A stretch of DNA of 64,000 nt from Phlebotomus papatasi (taxonomy: Eukaryota; Arthropoda; Insecta; Diptera; Psychodidae), in the NCBI RefSeq assembly GCF_024763615.1, contig NC_077222.1:65224001-65288000 (forward strand), in the 5' to 3' direction. Of the stretch, positions 25,615 to 38,372 are shown piece after piece. Within the stretch, counting starts at the first letter, position 1. Every line of letters starts with the position of its first letter. Below the pieces are notes generated by a model. That model was not told the DNA's origin. It did no database searches and saw only the letters and a program-made list of their open reading frames with translations. A program made the translations under genes and the position numbers.

Positions 25615-26110
25615 CTCAACATCAGCTAAAGATATTTTCATGAAATTTGGTATATATGAAGTCAATGTATGACTTAAGCTGTTTATCCATGGATACTACC
25701 CCTTGCCCCCAGACCTCCTTTCAATAGCCCCAATATAAAATGTGGACTTTTTTCTTTTTAACTTTCCTCTGAGAAGAAGTAGAAAGCTGAAACTTGGTAT
25801 GGGCAGGTTTATGAAAGGTTCCTTAACCATGTATATACCTTTGCCCCCTTCCACTTCTTCCTGTGGCCCCCATATAAAATAATGAATTTTTCTACTATAA
25901 CTCCTCTGTGAAAAGAAGAAGACATCAGAAACTTGGCATAGGATCAAGGGCAATGGAAGGCTCTTTAACCGTGTATATATACGGTTCCCCCCGCCACTCC
26001 TTTCAGTAGTCCCCATACAAAATTAGAACTTTCTCCACTATAACTCCTCTCTGAGAAAAGGTAGAAAGCTGAAACTCAGCATGGGAACAAGGTTCATGGA
26101 AGGCTATTCA
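25615..26110. repeat. Tandem repeat, unit about 140-147 bp, 3.3 copies
   Basis: The marker GAAACTTGG (or variant) recurs at about 25642, 25789, 25928 and 26071. Each unit also carries GTGTATATAC followed by a C-rich stretch, CCCCATATAAAAT and TATAACTCCTCTGTGA. Units differ by many substitutions, so the array is old. Confidence 0.7.
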
Positions 26111-26600
26111 ATCATATAAAATCTGATTACAATTTTAAAAGAAAATAAATAAATCACAATTAGAAAAATAAGTCAAAATATGTAATGATTTTACTGAAAT
26201 CGATGAATACAATGAGGTCATATCTCTCTCTATAATACATTAAAAGTATCAGACATACATATTATAAGATCATTAAAATCGGTTGAATAGTTTCAAAACT
26301 TAACACATTTTTTGTTAATTGAAAACTTTAACCTGAAGCGTCCCTTAAGGTCGACTTGTGAACTTATGTTTGCCGTCATTTTATAGGATTTTCGAGACCT
26401 TTCGATTGAGTATTCATTTATTAAATTCGGTTGATAAATTTCTGAGATATAAGGTTTAAAGTTTTGACTTTGAGCCATCATGTTTCAATACATGTAATGC
26501 ATTGTAAAGACATATGCTTTTATGTCCATTTCGAAAATATGCAGTTATTTTTAATATATTTTATATTACAATTTATTCTTTCCCTAATAAAAAGACAGTA

Positions 26601-27650
26601 GGGTAAGTGTGCCAAATTTCGGCCAGCTTCTAATTTCGGCCACTTTGAGTGTAATTTCGGCCATGCAAATAAATTAATTAAAATTATGTATGTAATCTTC
26701 GAATAGTCAATGAATTCATTTTGCTTTCAAATATTTATTCATTTTAAGATGTATTAACACAAAGACAGTTAAATTATAGGTATAATTTGAATTTAAATTG
26801 TGTTGTAAAAACTCAGTGTGGAAAGAGTCTTACAAAAAATGTGACAGATCGATTGTGTTTCTAGCAGTCTTGTGATTTGTGGTGAAGTGCAGAAGATTTT
26901 CCTATGGTGTTTTTCATGAAAATTGATTAGTTTTCATTAAAGATTGTTTCTGTTTATGTTAATAGTGAATCAATCTTTAAATTTCGGGTAAAATTTCCCA
27001 GCTGGATCCTGTATTTCGCGTAAAAAAGTATATACTTTGTGAGCGTCTCTACAGTGAGGTAGTGTTGCCTATTTCGGCCGCATCTTTTGCTTTCCTAAAT
27101 TTCTTATTCATTTTATGTTTTCTTTTTCAATTTCTGAATTCTACAATGTCCAGATAAAAAAACCATCGCTTCTATGAAGAAGATGATGTGAAAAAGTCAT
27201 TGGAAGAGTTCAGGAAGTGCAAATTGCTACGGGAATCTGCGCGTAAATTTGAGATGCTACTCTTCAGGTCTTCAGGACAAATTACACGGAAGATCTCAGG
27301 GCTTGTGAGTCATACAAACGTATTAAATTAAATATTAAACTCGTTCCGTTTAACGTTTTGAAATTTTCTATCCGTTGCGTCACAAAATGTGGTCAGAAAA
27401 AAGGTGGCCGAAATTTCACACAAAGTGGCCGAAATATTACCCAAAGCAATGTCCATATTTTTATTAATTTTTCAATATTTTAGGAAGTGATTTAAAGAAA
27501 ACAAAGATGATAAACTAGTCTTGAAGGTTCCACACAACCCTCCCGAAAAGGAAGTAACAAAAAATATCAATATGAATTAAAAATATTGCATTTCAAACTT
27601 AGGACTTCGGTGCTTACATGCAACTATGCCGAAATTTGGCACACTTACCC
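26601..27650. mobile_element. GGGTAAGTGTGCC element, word AATTTCGGCC, 1050 bp
   Basis: Flanked by TA on both sides, with inverted ends GGGTAAGTGTGCCAAATTTC and its complement. The word AATTTCGGCC occurs three times near the left end, once at about 27070, and complementary (GGCCGAAATTT, GGCCGAAATATT) near 27410. It encloses the helix-turn-helix-like fragment at 27164. A truncated inverse copy lies at 4262. Confidence 0.8.
27164..27304 (+). pseudogene. Exon-like fragment resembling a psq/CENP-B helix-turn-helix
   Basis: A 47-codon frame reads HRFYEEDDVKKSLEEFRKCK, then RESARKF, and ends ITRKISGL. This order (acidic start, KKALEEIRKG-like helix, SIREAARKFGIP-like turn, RKISG end) is that of pipsqueak/CENP-B type DNA-binding domains in pogo transposases and some host proteins. 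A possible acceptor (TACAATGTCCAG) precedes it and GTGAGT follows directly, so it looks like a short exon. No catalytic domain was found. Similarity is judged by eye. Confidence 0.5.
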
Positions 27651-30600
27651 TAAATACGCACATTTCATATTAAGGGATTATTTTTCTTCTACGAAAATAG
27701 TTTTTTTGCTCTAGAACTTTTCCCCCATGGTTTAGAACTTTAGTCCCGGAACAAAAGTTGTTACCTATACCATGGCTTATTCAATGATATATAATCAAGT
27801 GTGCTAATCCGGGCGCTTCGCTATCTGGATCGTTTATGACTAATCCACTTAAAATAATATTTTTATTTTTATTTCTGTAATATAGTCACTACAGTAACAT
27901 AATATAACTATTCAAGTTTGAGAAAAAGCAAAAATAATATTTTTATCCATTAAATAAGTGAGTGTAATCGACTCATTTCAATCTTATGCCACCTGGGTTC
28001 CTCACTAAAAATTTTCTAGCAGTGATATTTTCGCTAATGACCTGGTTGATTGAAAACATTTATTGTTTTTTCCTTGTGAAAAAAGTATTTTAAATCCAAA
28101 GGTTTAGTTAAAAGTAAATTAGCGAAAAGGCGACGCAGTTAGTGCATGCTGACTTATTTCAGTATTATCATTATTTTATAAATTTTCTTTTTTGATAATT
28201 TTTTTATATTATGTTTCTGAATGAAACAGTGAATAATTCTGTGGATTTAGAAGAAGTAAAAAATAATTTCATCAGTCCAAGGACAAGCGTTTGTTTAAGT
28301 AGCACTCTTCGGAAAATGGTCCAGTTACCCCACCTTACTGTAGGTCTCATTGGTGGTCGCACCATAGACCACTTTGCCCATTCTCCTTTACCATATAAAA
28401 ATTTATTATCGCAAAATTTTATGCCTTCGACAGTTACGCATTCTTGAACTGCATTATCCTTTCCTATGACAATAACAGTTTTGCAATTACAAAAATAACA
28501 AAAAAAATTAAATGGCAATTAAAAATTCGAGTAATAAACGAGTATCTCTTATAAAAAATTTCAATTGTTAAATAAATCTACTGAAAATATTTCAAAAAAA
28601 CATTAATTATACTTAATTGAAAATTTAAAATTGAATTAATTATAAATTCTATCTAATGAAATGAAAATAACTCAAAAAAAAGCTGTGATGTAATTTAACG
28701 AATTTAACAGAAAAAAGGTGTGGATTTACTGAAAATTCGTAGTTTTTATCTATACATTTGGGTTCTAATTAGAACAGAGTAAAGTTTGTATCTGTGGACA
28801 AACCAATTGTAATTGTACAATTCTACTCGAACACTATTTAATTGATTTTTTAAGTCAATCGAAATTAATTCTAAATCGAAATTTTGAAAGATCCTTAATG
28901 TTTTAGTTCCGCAAAAGAGAAAAAAACTACGAAGAAATACCTTTAAGGCTTTTGCCAAGGTTTTTGCATCTTTGCGATCATGTTTTTCTCTTTTCTCATC
29001 AGAAATAGTGAAGAAATCTCAAAATTCAAATTAAGTTCTGATTCATAATTAATCCTTTAATCCAATCTATCAGAGTAGTATGACTGTAATTCAAAGGTCA
29101 AGGCTCACCTTTAAAAATAAAATTATTGAAATAAACTTTACAATCCAATAAAGGATCAAATTCGATGTAGATCTAGATTATCGTGCTTAAAGAAAATTCT
29201 GAACCTTTCTGAGGAACATTTCGGAATCGAGTTTGAAACCTTTCAGAAATGGGAAATGATCAAGAAATGTGGAGAGCTAATCTAGCTCGCAAACCTAGGG
29301 ACAAACCGACGGCATGCAAACAATTAATGTGAGATCCAATTTCATGGCATTAGAATTTAATTAACAAATATGAGAATTCGATAAAGTTTTTCTAATCGTG
29401 GTTTAGAAAAAAGGATTTCGAATTTTCTAATTTTATGCTGAAAAAGTAGATATTCCCCTTGAGAATATCAGGGATTTGTAGTAAACGCCGTGTAGCACCA
29501 GCATTTGTTATGTAACGATCCCTTCAGGTCTTAAACCTCCCACAAGGTGGTATCTTGTTCACTGCAAATGAAGAGCCAATCTGTTCCACTGATTCGTCCA
29601 TTAATCCACATAAAGCATCCCTCGTGGAATCACCCAGAGGGTAAATTCGTTATTAATAATATTTGCTCTGTTCCTTTTTTGAATCCATTCGACATACAAT
29701 AAATTGGATATTTTTATCAGAAAGCACAGAATCCATCCAGCCAATGCCCCCAAAAACCATCCATCCCTGCCCCAAACTCTAATGGTATTCTCACTTCTGT
29801 ACGGTCTTTGTGCCCATATTGAACAACAACAAAAAATCAACATAATACATTGTACATGGAAGCCAATAAATAGTTGGATGGTGTATGGTTGTGTGTCAGA
29901 TGGAAGGGCGGTTATGTAATTTGTGCGCGTTGCTCTGCATGAAATTTCATTTCATCCCATGATGCTCCTGAATAGGATACAATTCCAATGAAATCACTCT
30001 CGATCCTATTCCATACCCGCTTAATCACATTTCACGCAGTGCAGAAAGGCAATATTTGACTATTTAGTTTAACCATATCAATTTAAAATGGGGTTGGTAG
30101 AACTGAGGGAGTTTCTGGCTCGATATATAAGATGCTGAATCTCTAGTAGAGGTCACAGGTGACCACATCACAGGTGGAATTTTCCTCTGGAAAAAAACTC
30201 ACCGTAAAAAAAAGAAAAATCTCTCTGATGCCCTTGTACAAGTTCAGTGAGTCTTTTTTTTTGGACTACTACAGAGTGAAGTCAATTAATGCCTCTTTGA
30301 CCAGAAAACTGTACCAGGGCCATCCAGGGTGAGCAGCTAGAAAAAAAACGTGCCACTTGGTGGAAAAGATGAGTAGCACGTGCAAAGTATTTCAAGGGCT
30401 CTCCCTTTCATCCTTGGCGAGATCATAAAAAATGTATCTCAATTTAGGCAAACACTTTATCACTATATGGAGCACTGTAGGGGCACTTTTCATCAGGATT
30501 CATCGTGATGTGCGAAACTACCCAGAGAACAAAATATTCGGAGTGGTAATTTGGAGATTTGGATGGCACAAGGAGAGCTTCAGCACAGGGAAAGCTCACG

Positions 30601-31539
30601 CGTCCAACCACTTGGCTGTACCGTACAGTACTACCGAGTTTGGAGCTTGCGTTTCGCATTATATGACTCTCTGCTACATCCACAATTTTCTGGCTCCACT
30701 TTTATGTACACCAGCATAACTTTCGTCTGCGAGAGAATCATCCACACTGTGCAGACTCAGAGAATGGAGAATATGCTATGTATTATGTGTAGATATGCTC
30801 TACCACTTCATTTTTCCACCACCCTCAAACGCCCCCCATTCACCCTGACCAACCCCGGAAAATCCGTCAAGTCATTCTGTGACGCCAAGCTAGAGAATCT
30901 TCCTTTTCTCCACATAATTGCATTTTCAAGTAAAAACGGATTTCTCCAGGCTCTCCAATTCTCCCAAAATAGCATTATATATGAAATATCTCTCAGGGAG
31001 AGACACTTGTTGGAAATCCAGTATGAAGAGAGAAATCCTGTGCATTCGTCATAATTCCTTTCAAAAGCTTATAAGAATGGTCAATTTATTTCGAGAACAT
31101 TTTGTACACTTTTGTGGTCTCAAACATTGTAAATCATCTGGTGGAAATACTTACAAATTAACATCTGAAAGATTATTATTAAAGTTGAATTTTGATTATA
31201 AAATTATTATGTATGTAGACAAACTACCAGAATAAATAGTGCATAAATTCTTTTCAGTTATTTTGATAGAACATTATTCAGGTTTTACTTCTTTTATCTT
31301 TACATACACAAATTTATTTACTAGACTTTGTGTTCGGGAAACTTCTCAATCTTTACCGAGAAAGCAGCAGTATATGTTATACAATACCTCGATTTTTTAC
31401 CCAACAAAATTCCACCCTCCCCCTCACGTAGGCAACTTAAAGAAAGTGGAACTTGTGAAATCCTAACACAAAATCAAAAATTAAAAAAAAATCACAACTG
31501 TTAAGCAATGGTAAAATATAAAAATTGATAACTAAAAGG
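27651..31539. other. No gene I can support
   Basis: Frames at 28204-28518 (minus, cysteine-containing start, GKGEWAKWSMVRP) and 30551-31054 (plus, 167 codons) lack splice or codon evidence and I recognise nothing in them. The rest is AT-rich without clear repeats. Confidence 0.35.
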
Positions 31540-32090
31540 GGTGGAGAAGAGTTCCAGGCTTTGCGAAATGCTCGAAATCGTGATATAGATGCTATAGATC
31601 AAAAGTACTTTCGCATCATTTACCATTTACCGGTTCCAAACCGATTAAACTGATTTATAAATCACTCGAAAGATCCCCTAAAATAGTTTTGAGAGTAATA
31701 AAATTGTTTTTCGGACAAAAATTGCTTAACGGTTTATAATCGGTTCATTACCGGTTCACAGCTGATTTGAACCGATTTATAAATCACTCAGAATATTTCC
31801 AAAATACACCTCAGGAGTAATTTAATTGAATTTCGTATAAAAATTAGTTATCGGTTCATAACCGATTGGAATTGGTTCAATTTTATAGGAAATTCCAAGA
31901 CCTTTCCAACGAGACAAAACATGACCCCATTCGCTTGATAAATGCGCTCTATAGAACCTTTTTAATCTTTGACCTTGAAAAACCGTTATTAGGAATGATG
32001 ATGGTCAAATGTCCGCCTGGGTAATCTCTAAATAAATCACATCCGAAATGAAAAAAATCGCACGACGCGTTTTCGAGCAATCCCAAAACA
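31540..32090. repeat. ACCGGTT dispersed repeat, copy 2
   Basis: The longer relative of 10605-11060, in the same orientation. It has three internal units with AACCGATTNAACTGATTTAT followed by AAATCACTC, each followed by AAAATTNGTTATCGGTTCAT-like sequence. It ends at GAAAAAAATCGCACGACGC. Confidence 0.6.
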
Positions 32091-32325
32091 TCTAAATAAA
32101 AATGTTAAAATCGAGAAGTAAAAAATTAAAAATGATAAGTAAAGTAAAACGATATTAGTAAATTAAAAATTTTAAAAATATTAAGTATTAAGAGTAAATC
32201 TTGTAAGTAAAAAAAATAAGTTTTTCAAGTGAAAATGTTGAAATGATCGATAAAATTGTAATTTTTGTAAATAACTATATCAAAATATATAGAAAGATGG
32301 GCCGACGGTGGATGATACTCTTATT

Positions 32326-32462
32326 GCTTTAGGACAGAATGTCTTTCCGGTGAGCGTCGGTGTGTTGAGTGTAATCCAAAAATTAAACACACAATTTACC
32401 ACAGCTTTTTGGATTACACTCAACACACCGACGCTCACCGGAAGGACATTCTGTTCTAAAGC
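32326..32462. repeat. Perfect-type hairpin, 57-bp arms, 23-base loop
   Basis: The left arm 32326-32382 pairs with the right arm 32406-32462 with two mismatches. The arms include CCGGTGAGCGTCGGTGTGTT and GAGTGTAATCCAAAAA and are GC-rich compared with their flanks, which are low-complexity AAATTGGTAAGTA-type repeats. It resembles no element end elsewhere in the window. It may be a tiny MITE or the template of a hairpin RNA. Confidence 0.85.
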
Positions 32463-32790
32463 ACTAAGGATATCAAAATAGGTAACTTAAAAATATTGAA
32501 AAGGTTAGTCAAATTGTAATTTAGATAATCAAAGAAATCAAAATTGGGAAATAGAAATTCAAAACTGGTGAGTACAAAATATCAAAATCGGTAAGTAAAA
32601 AATTGAAATTGGTAATTAAAAGTTATCAAAATAGGTAAGCAGAAAAATCAAGATTGTTAAGTGCAATGGCAAATGGTAAGTAATAAAAAGAAAAATGGAT
32701 AAACAAAAATCAAAATTGAAAAGTCTAAATTTCGTAAAGTTGAAATTTAGTGAAATCAAGAAAATTTCATAAAGTAAAAATTCAAATCAC
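32463..32790. repeat. Low-complexity AT-rich tract with AAAATTGGTAAGTA-like units
   Basis: Irregular repeats of AAAATYGGTAAGTA continue from about 32090 on the left of the hairpin to about 32790 on its right. The hairpin therefore appears to interrupt an older tract. Confidence 0.5.
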
Positions 32791-33529
32791 TTTCTTAAAA
32801 GCTCTTTCCATAGGGGAATGTAGGTGTTCAAGATGAACATGCACGTTCATACAAATAATTTTCAAATAAGGATTTTTTAATCTTTACGGGATAATAATGG
32901 GTTTTAATTCATATCGAACTACTTTTGAATAGTTAAATCGCCAGGATATTCATCATAAGTCCTCACATCCTAAAAAGGATACGAATTATTCAACACAAAA
33001 GTTGGAAAGTTTTGGCTTCACCAAGACTTTACAAGGGTTTTCGTTACCCCTACTTTTTAAGTCAATGACTTATCCTTAAAAGATTTAAGGACTACTACAC
33101 TATTTTTAGATACTCTTACTACTAGGAATGTCTTGTCATTTCAATTAGAGACGAATAGTTTAACTAATACAAGGATTTTAGTTTTGGTTAAATCGAGTCA
33201 TTTCACGAAGTATACAAAATAAGCCTCACTTTAACGGCAAATATTGAAGAAACTAGGATGCTAAACGATCCTAAACTTTTACCATCCTATTTTCTATATC
33301 CTTAACTCTATCTGGTATCAATTTGCTACCATTCTAACAAGTAGTTTCTATGATATTAGAGATTGAAAATTGTCAAATTCTTATTGAAAGTAGGTCATTA
33401 TGCTTAGTGCTAATGACACCCGTTCATTCACTTCTTGATCAGCATTTTTTCGTCAGCAAAATAAAGAATGTGCAATTTTGCAATGACGCATTATGGGTTC
33501 ACGGAGTTCACCTTAGTAATTAAGTGGGG

Positions 33530-34080
33530 TAAAAATGATTTTGTATAAATAGGGTTAATTTTTGTTAAATAAATCAGATTGCGATAGAGATTCCTGAGTT
33601 TCACTTCTAGCAGCACGAGAGTGCTTGTTCCAGAGAAATCGCATCTCCCTTTTGGCCCAAGACCAGCGGCATCCTATTGCCTAAGGATTACCAGCGGCCA
33701 ATTGGCTCCCTACTGCCAGGAAACAGCGGCTTCTCTTCAAGAAGCCTTAAGACCTAGGGCAGGATTTGAGAATATTTCTGGAGGAATTTTTCCCTAGAGG
33801 CATTCATTTGCCGGACTGCAAGGTTGGAAATTTATTTCTAACCTTGGTTAAACTCTCTCAAGGCACCCCCGGGGGTAGCCTACACAAGGGGGCATTACTG
33901 CCTTAAGCCCGGTGGCTCGAAAGAGCCGTTACTAGAGGCCGTGAAAACAGCCGAGAGTCAGTCCAAACAGTGGAATAATTCCCCAGGAAGTTCTCACCAG
34001 AGCAAGGGAATAATCTGACGGGATTCGGATTATTCTCTTCCTCTAGCTTCGGCTTTTCAGCTGTTTGGAGCCGAAACAGT
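33530..34080 (+). mobile_element. GC-rich segment with LTR-like promoter features
   Basis: GTATAAATAGGG at 33544 is a good TATA box and AATAAA follows near 33570, the order found in retrotransposon LTRs. Downstream are ACCAGCGGC repeats (three in about 85 bases), CACCCCCGGGGGTAGCC and short inverted repeats. It is much GC-richer than its surroundings. I find no second LTR, no gag or pol frame and no clear boundaries. A structured non-coding RNA gene is an alternative. Confidence 0.3.
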
Positions 34081-34081
34081 A

Positions 34082-34277
34082 GGCATGGTTCGCACAGAGT
34101 GAACCTTCAAACGATGCGAATTTTCTCTTTGTTTGCAAAGAACTGACCTACCATTTCTCATCTCGTCTCATGAACTTAATAATTATCTATCTTATCGCTA
34201 AGAAATGACGAACTATCTCTTTACAAACAAAGAGAAATTTTGCATTGTTTGAAGGTTCACTCTGTGCGAACCATGCC
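34082..34277. mobile_element. GGCATGGTTCGCAC palindromic MITE
   Basis: 196 bp with inverted ends of nearly 60 bases that include GGCATGGTTCGCACAGAGTG, AACCTTCAAAC and TTTTCTCTTTGTTTG. It has a short unique centre. TA lies on the left flank, and the right flank is AACA. Confidence 0.75.
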
Positions 34278-35738
34278 AACATTCCCCTATGTCTTTCTCA
34301 TTCTGTCGCATTCTTCTTCTTTTTTGTACATCACATTACATCCAAATAAATTTAGAACAGTTCAATTTCGAGACCAAAAGAGCAGGATAGACTTATGGAA
34401 ATCGTTTGGAAACGGATTTTAGAGCATCTCATTAGATTAATTTATAGCAAGGGTGGGATATTAGGGTTGGCAGTGGTGTACGGTTGAAAATAAAGTGCTT
34501 GGAAGTCTTTGGAAGTGGAAGTGTCCGATTATAAAGTCTTTTCTGCCTAATTCCATATTTTTCAGACTACGCTACTTTTCGTTAAGATTTTTAATTCAAA
34601 CGGCAGTGTAATTTGAAAAGATCTTTCTTGACATTTTACAAGTTCGGTTATGACAATGAAATGGAGCAAATATGCTCAAATTTATTATAGCTTAATTTGT
34701 GTTGTAATTTTTCTGAGGAAATATTCAGCTGAATAATTGTTTTCTTTAATTTTTACAGTTATTTCAAATTAATATAGCTGCTCACAAATAATGACATAGC
34801 TATTGCAATTGACGAAATTTTTTCGATAACAATTGAAGAGATTATTAAAATGTTAGAAAATAATTTTGGAGAGAGGTCCTGCAAAAAATAGCCAAACTTG
34901 TTGCAAAAGTTAATTAGCAATCACTAAAAACCTTTCCCAAGAGTACAAAACGTTTCAATTTTAAATAATTTTGAAACCACCCGTCTGACACAGGGTAAGG
35001 GTTCCCAGCGTTGAGCCATTAATTAACACCACAGCATTAGGCACTTTTTTAGGCCTCATCGGAAAGATCTTGAGTGGTAGGCTCGATTTAAGGACTGGAT
35101 TTTGCCACGTACATCAATGGCGGGCGAGTGAAACTGTTAAATGCACCTCATGATTTCACTTCCGAATATCATGCAAACGGAACAAGCCACAATGATAATG
35201 ATATGTTTTATTTAACAGATATTACCGATTTAACACTTTAAAAAAGAAAAAAAGCTGTGCATAAAAAATTGTCTCCTAAAAATATCCACGAAAAAGAAAT
35301 AAAAACACGTATTTTAGAGTTATAATCGGTTCACTATAATCACTACACTTTTCCCTACCCGAAATACAATGTCGCATATTTATTATTATTATTAAAATCA
35401 CTCAAATCGCGCAAAATAACTAAGAATCTTTGAATTAATTTCAAAACAAATAAAATGATTTGGAAAATATTCCATATTGTCACTGTCAGCTGAGCAACAC
35501 GGCCGGCAACATAATTTTCGTAGTTCCGCTGCTCACCACCATGAACGCAAAACAGTGTCCTTCACATATATTTAGTAAGGGGTATTTTGTATGGGACCTT
35601 CTTAAAAGTAAGGTATGAAAGATAGGGGTTAATTGAGGCTATAATCCACGCTTACCTGGTCAGACGGGCAGAGAGAGACTCAAGCTTAATAAAATGTGAA
35701 GATACATCTGAAGTGCTGAATTAGTTGTTGCACTCGTA

Positions 35739-35952
35739 GGGGAAAATGCTCTCCCGTCGAACGTTCATGTCTTCGAATAATGTGAATTTCTTTTGTTTTT
35801 CATAATAGATTTACATTAAATTATCACGGATTATTAAAAATTGAAGATAAACCAATTAATATTTAATAGAAATGTGTAAGTTTCTTAGGAAAACTAAAAG
35901 AATATTCACATTATTCGAAGGCATGAACGTTCGAAGGGAGAGCACTTTCCCC
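35739..35952. mobile_element. TTCGAA MITE, copy 2
   Basis: TA on both flanks, inverted ends GGGGAAAATGCTCTCCC and GGGAGAGCACTTTCCCC, with TTCGAATAATGTGAATTTC arms. It lies about 840 bp upstream of the GCP2 start codon. Confidence 0.8.
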
Positions 35953-36792
35953 TACTTTTAGATTCTTACAGACTTTCCAGCACAGCGTCAATAATTGCAA
36001 ACGACAATACATTTTTTTAGAGACTCTATTTTCCAAAAGTAGCTTCACTGGTCTCTGAGGAAAATTCAAAATATGTTGATATCCCTTCGTAAAACAAAGA
36101 TAATACCTATTAAATTTCTGAAAGTATGCAAGAATATCTGTCGCTAGAAATTCAAAATATAAGCAATATGTTAGAAATATGCGGAATAATAAATTCCTTG
36201 AGATATTTTTTAAAGTTTTCTTAATTAGATTTCTCATATAAGATTAAATAAATTATCGATTAGTAAGTGTAAGAAGTGCATGAAGTGCTGGAAGTATTGC
36301 AGCATTTTCGAGAGTGTTGCGAAATTTTGGAAACGCGCAGGGCTATTCCACGCACTTCCACAGCCTGGAAGTGGTGTACACATTTTCACCCTTGCATCTC
36401 CCCCTTGATTTATTCAGATATTTAATTTAATTTAATTCAGTTTGAATGCAAAGAATGGTATAGATACGATTGATATCATCGATATAATGCAAAAGATTTG
36501 AGAAAATAAGAAATATCTAGTGATGTGAATTTAGATTTCATTAAATTTTCCAGATCTATAAGACAAGGTCTTCTGAATTCGTTGAAAACCTAATTTTAAA
36601 TTCAGCCATCTATTGGTCACCACTTGAAATTCTGTAATTAAAAATCTCCCATGCTGTGACTGCTGTGAACGGACCAAATCGAGTCGGCGCGCCTTTTTTG
36701 TGAACTGTCAAAAGTTTTGTGTTTTTCTTTATTTGTAGTAAACAAATTTATCTGCATTTTCTAGTTAAAAAATCGTGAAAATCGTGTGAAAT

Positions 36793-38372
36793 ATGTCTAA
36801 GCGACTAGTGAATATCTCGTCTCAGTTGTGCTCTACGAAAATCACCGATGCAGAAGACATTAGTGAAGTGAGAGAGAGAATTGTGGCTCATGTTAGTCGC
36901 AGGTCAGCTTCGGGGACTTCTGTGCACTCTCCGGAAGGTCTGAGGAAGAGTACTGGGATACAGAAGCGTCCGTATGCCCAGAGAAACTTCATCAATGGTG
37001 ATCCACTAGCTGGAGCTGCCCATTTGAATGCTGCAGCCATTCCCTTCAGCTCGCAGGAAAGTATAATCCTCAGTGAACTTCTGTACTGTTTAATTGGGAT
37101 CCGGGGAACGTACATTGTGCCAGAGTTTCAGGGAGACACTGTGATTGGGTTTAAGGTGTCTGATCAGATCCATGAGACCCTCAGGGATATTATAAAGGAG
37201 ATCTTGCCATTGGCTCTGCATTACTCGCAGATTCAGAAATTTGTCCAGCAGACAGATGAAATGGAGAGTGGTCCAGTGCTTCAGGCACTCTCTGGAGCAG
37301 TTAGTGAATTGCTCCATGATTACTATTTGTCTGTGGTACAATTGGAATCTGATCTGCAGAAGGAGAATCTCACACTGCACAAAGTTCTCTTCTTCACGAG
37401 GCCAACAATGGCTTCGATGGAAGTCATTGCTGATGCCCTCAAGACCATCTCCAGGGCTAATATTCGGGGCGGCGAGGTGTTGACACTCCTCGATGATCGA
37501 ATTGCGAATCTCACGGGAGATGCAGCCGCCCGGAAGACGTTTATTGAGCTCACTCAGAAAGCTGCAGTGCCATATATGGAAGCTCTCCAGACTTGGATTT
37601 ACAAGGGTGTGGTGTCTGATCCCCACTGTGAATTCCTCATTGAAGACACCGAAGTGTACCCCAAAGGTCTCCAGGATGACTACACACTGAATTACTGGGA
37701 GGTTCGGTATGTCGTTAGTCGTGAGAGGATTCCCAGATTTCTCGAGAATCTCTCAGATATCATCCTCCGGACGGGGAAGTACCTCAATGTCATCAGGCAG
37801 TGTGGGAAAAATATCACACCACCGCGATCTGAGCCCCTTGTTTATTCCCATTCCAATCAGAATCACATTGTCCTGATAAATGATGCCTACAACTTTGCTT
37901 CCCGGACACTCCTGGATGTCCTGATGAAGGAGAATGATCTCATGGGTCATCTTCAGTCACTGAAGAGGTACTTCCTGCTGCAGCAGGGAGACTTCATATT
38001 GCAGTTCATGGATGCCTGTGAGCAGGAGCTGTCCAAGAAAATTCATGCAGTTCAGCCTGTTAAGCTTGAAAATCTCCTTGGACTGACACTTCGGCTCTCG
38101 TCAGCCAGAAATGATCCGTACAAGGAAGATTTGACCATGACACTCCTCACAGTGGACCTTTTCACCCAAATGTCCCGGCTGACCAACAATGACTACAGCG
38201 AATTTGAGGATTCGCAGGAAAATCACGATTTGACTGGACTGGAAAGTTTCGCGTTTCAGTACAGCGTCAAGTGGCCAGTTTCACTCATTCTCAATCCCCT
38301 CATCATCTGCAAGTACCAAATGCTCTTCCGGCAGCTATTCTACTGCAAACACGTCGAGAGGCAGCTGTGCAA
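36793..38372 (+). CDS. Grip84: GCP2 exon 1
   Basis: Encodes residues 1-526 plus two bases of codon 527. It ends at ...TGC AA followed by donor GTGAGT; without splicing the frame hits TGA four bases later. GC content and codon use are clearly richer than in the flanking AT-rich DNA. The 5' leader contains CGGCGCGCC at about 36686 but no TATA box that I can see. Confidence 0.95.

Noticed and set aside
25696..26016. 106-codon minus-strand ORF
   Set aside because: It is the translation of the 140-147-bp tandem repeat; its internal repeats mirror the DNA units.
30551..31054. 167-codon plus-strand ORF
   Set aside because: No domain, no splice or polyadenylation context, and the composition is not clearly different from the flanks; several overlapping frames are open here by chance.
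36888..37950. Open frames antisense to, or in other frames of, GCP2 exon 1
   Set aside because: The GCP2 frame is conserved over the whole exon; these have no recognisable content.
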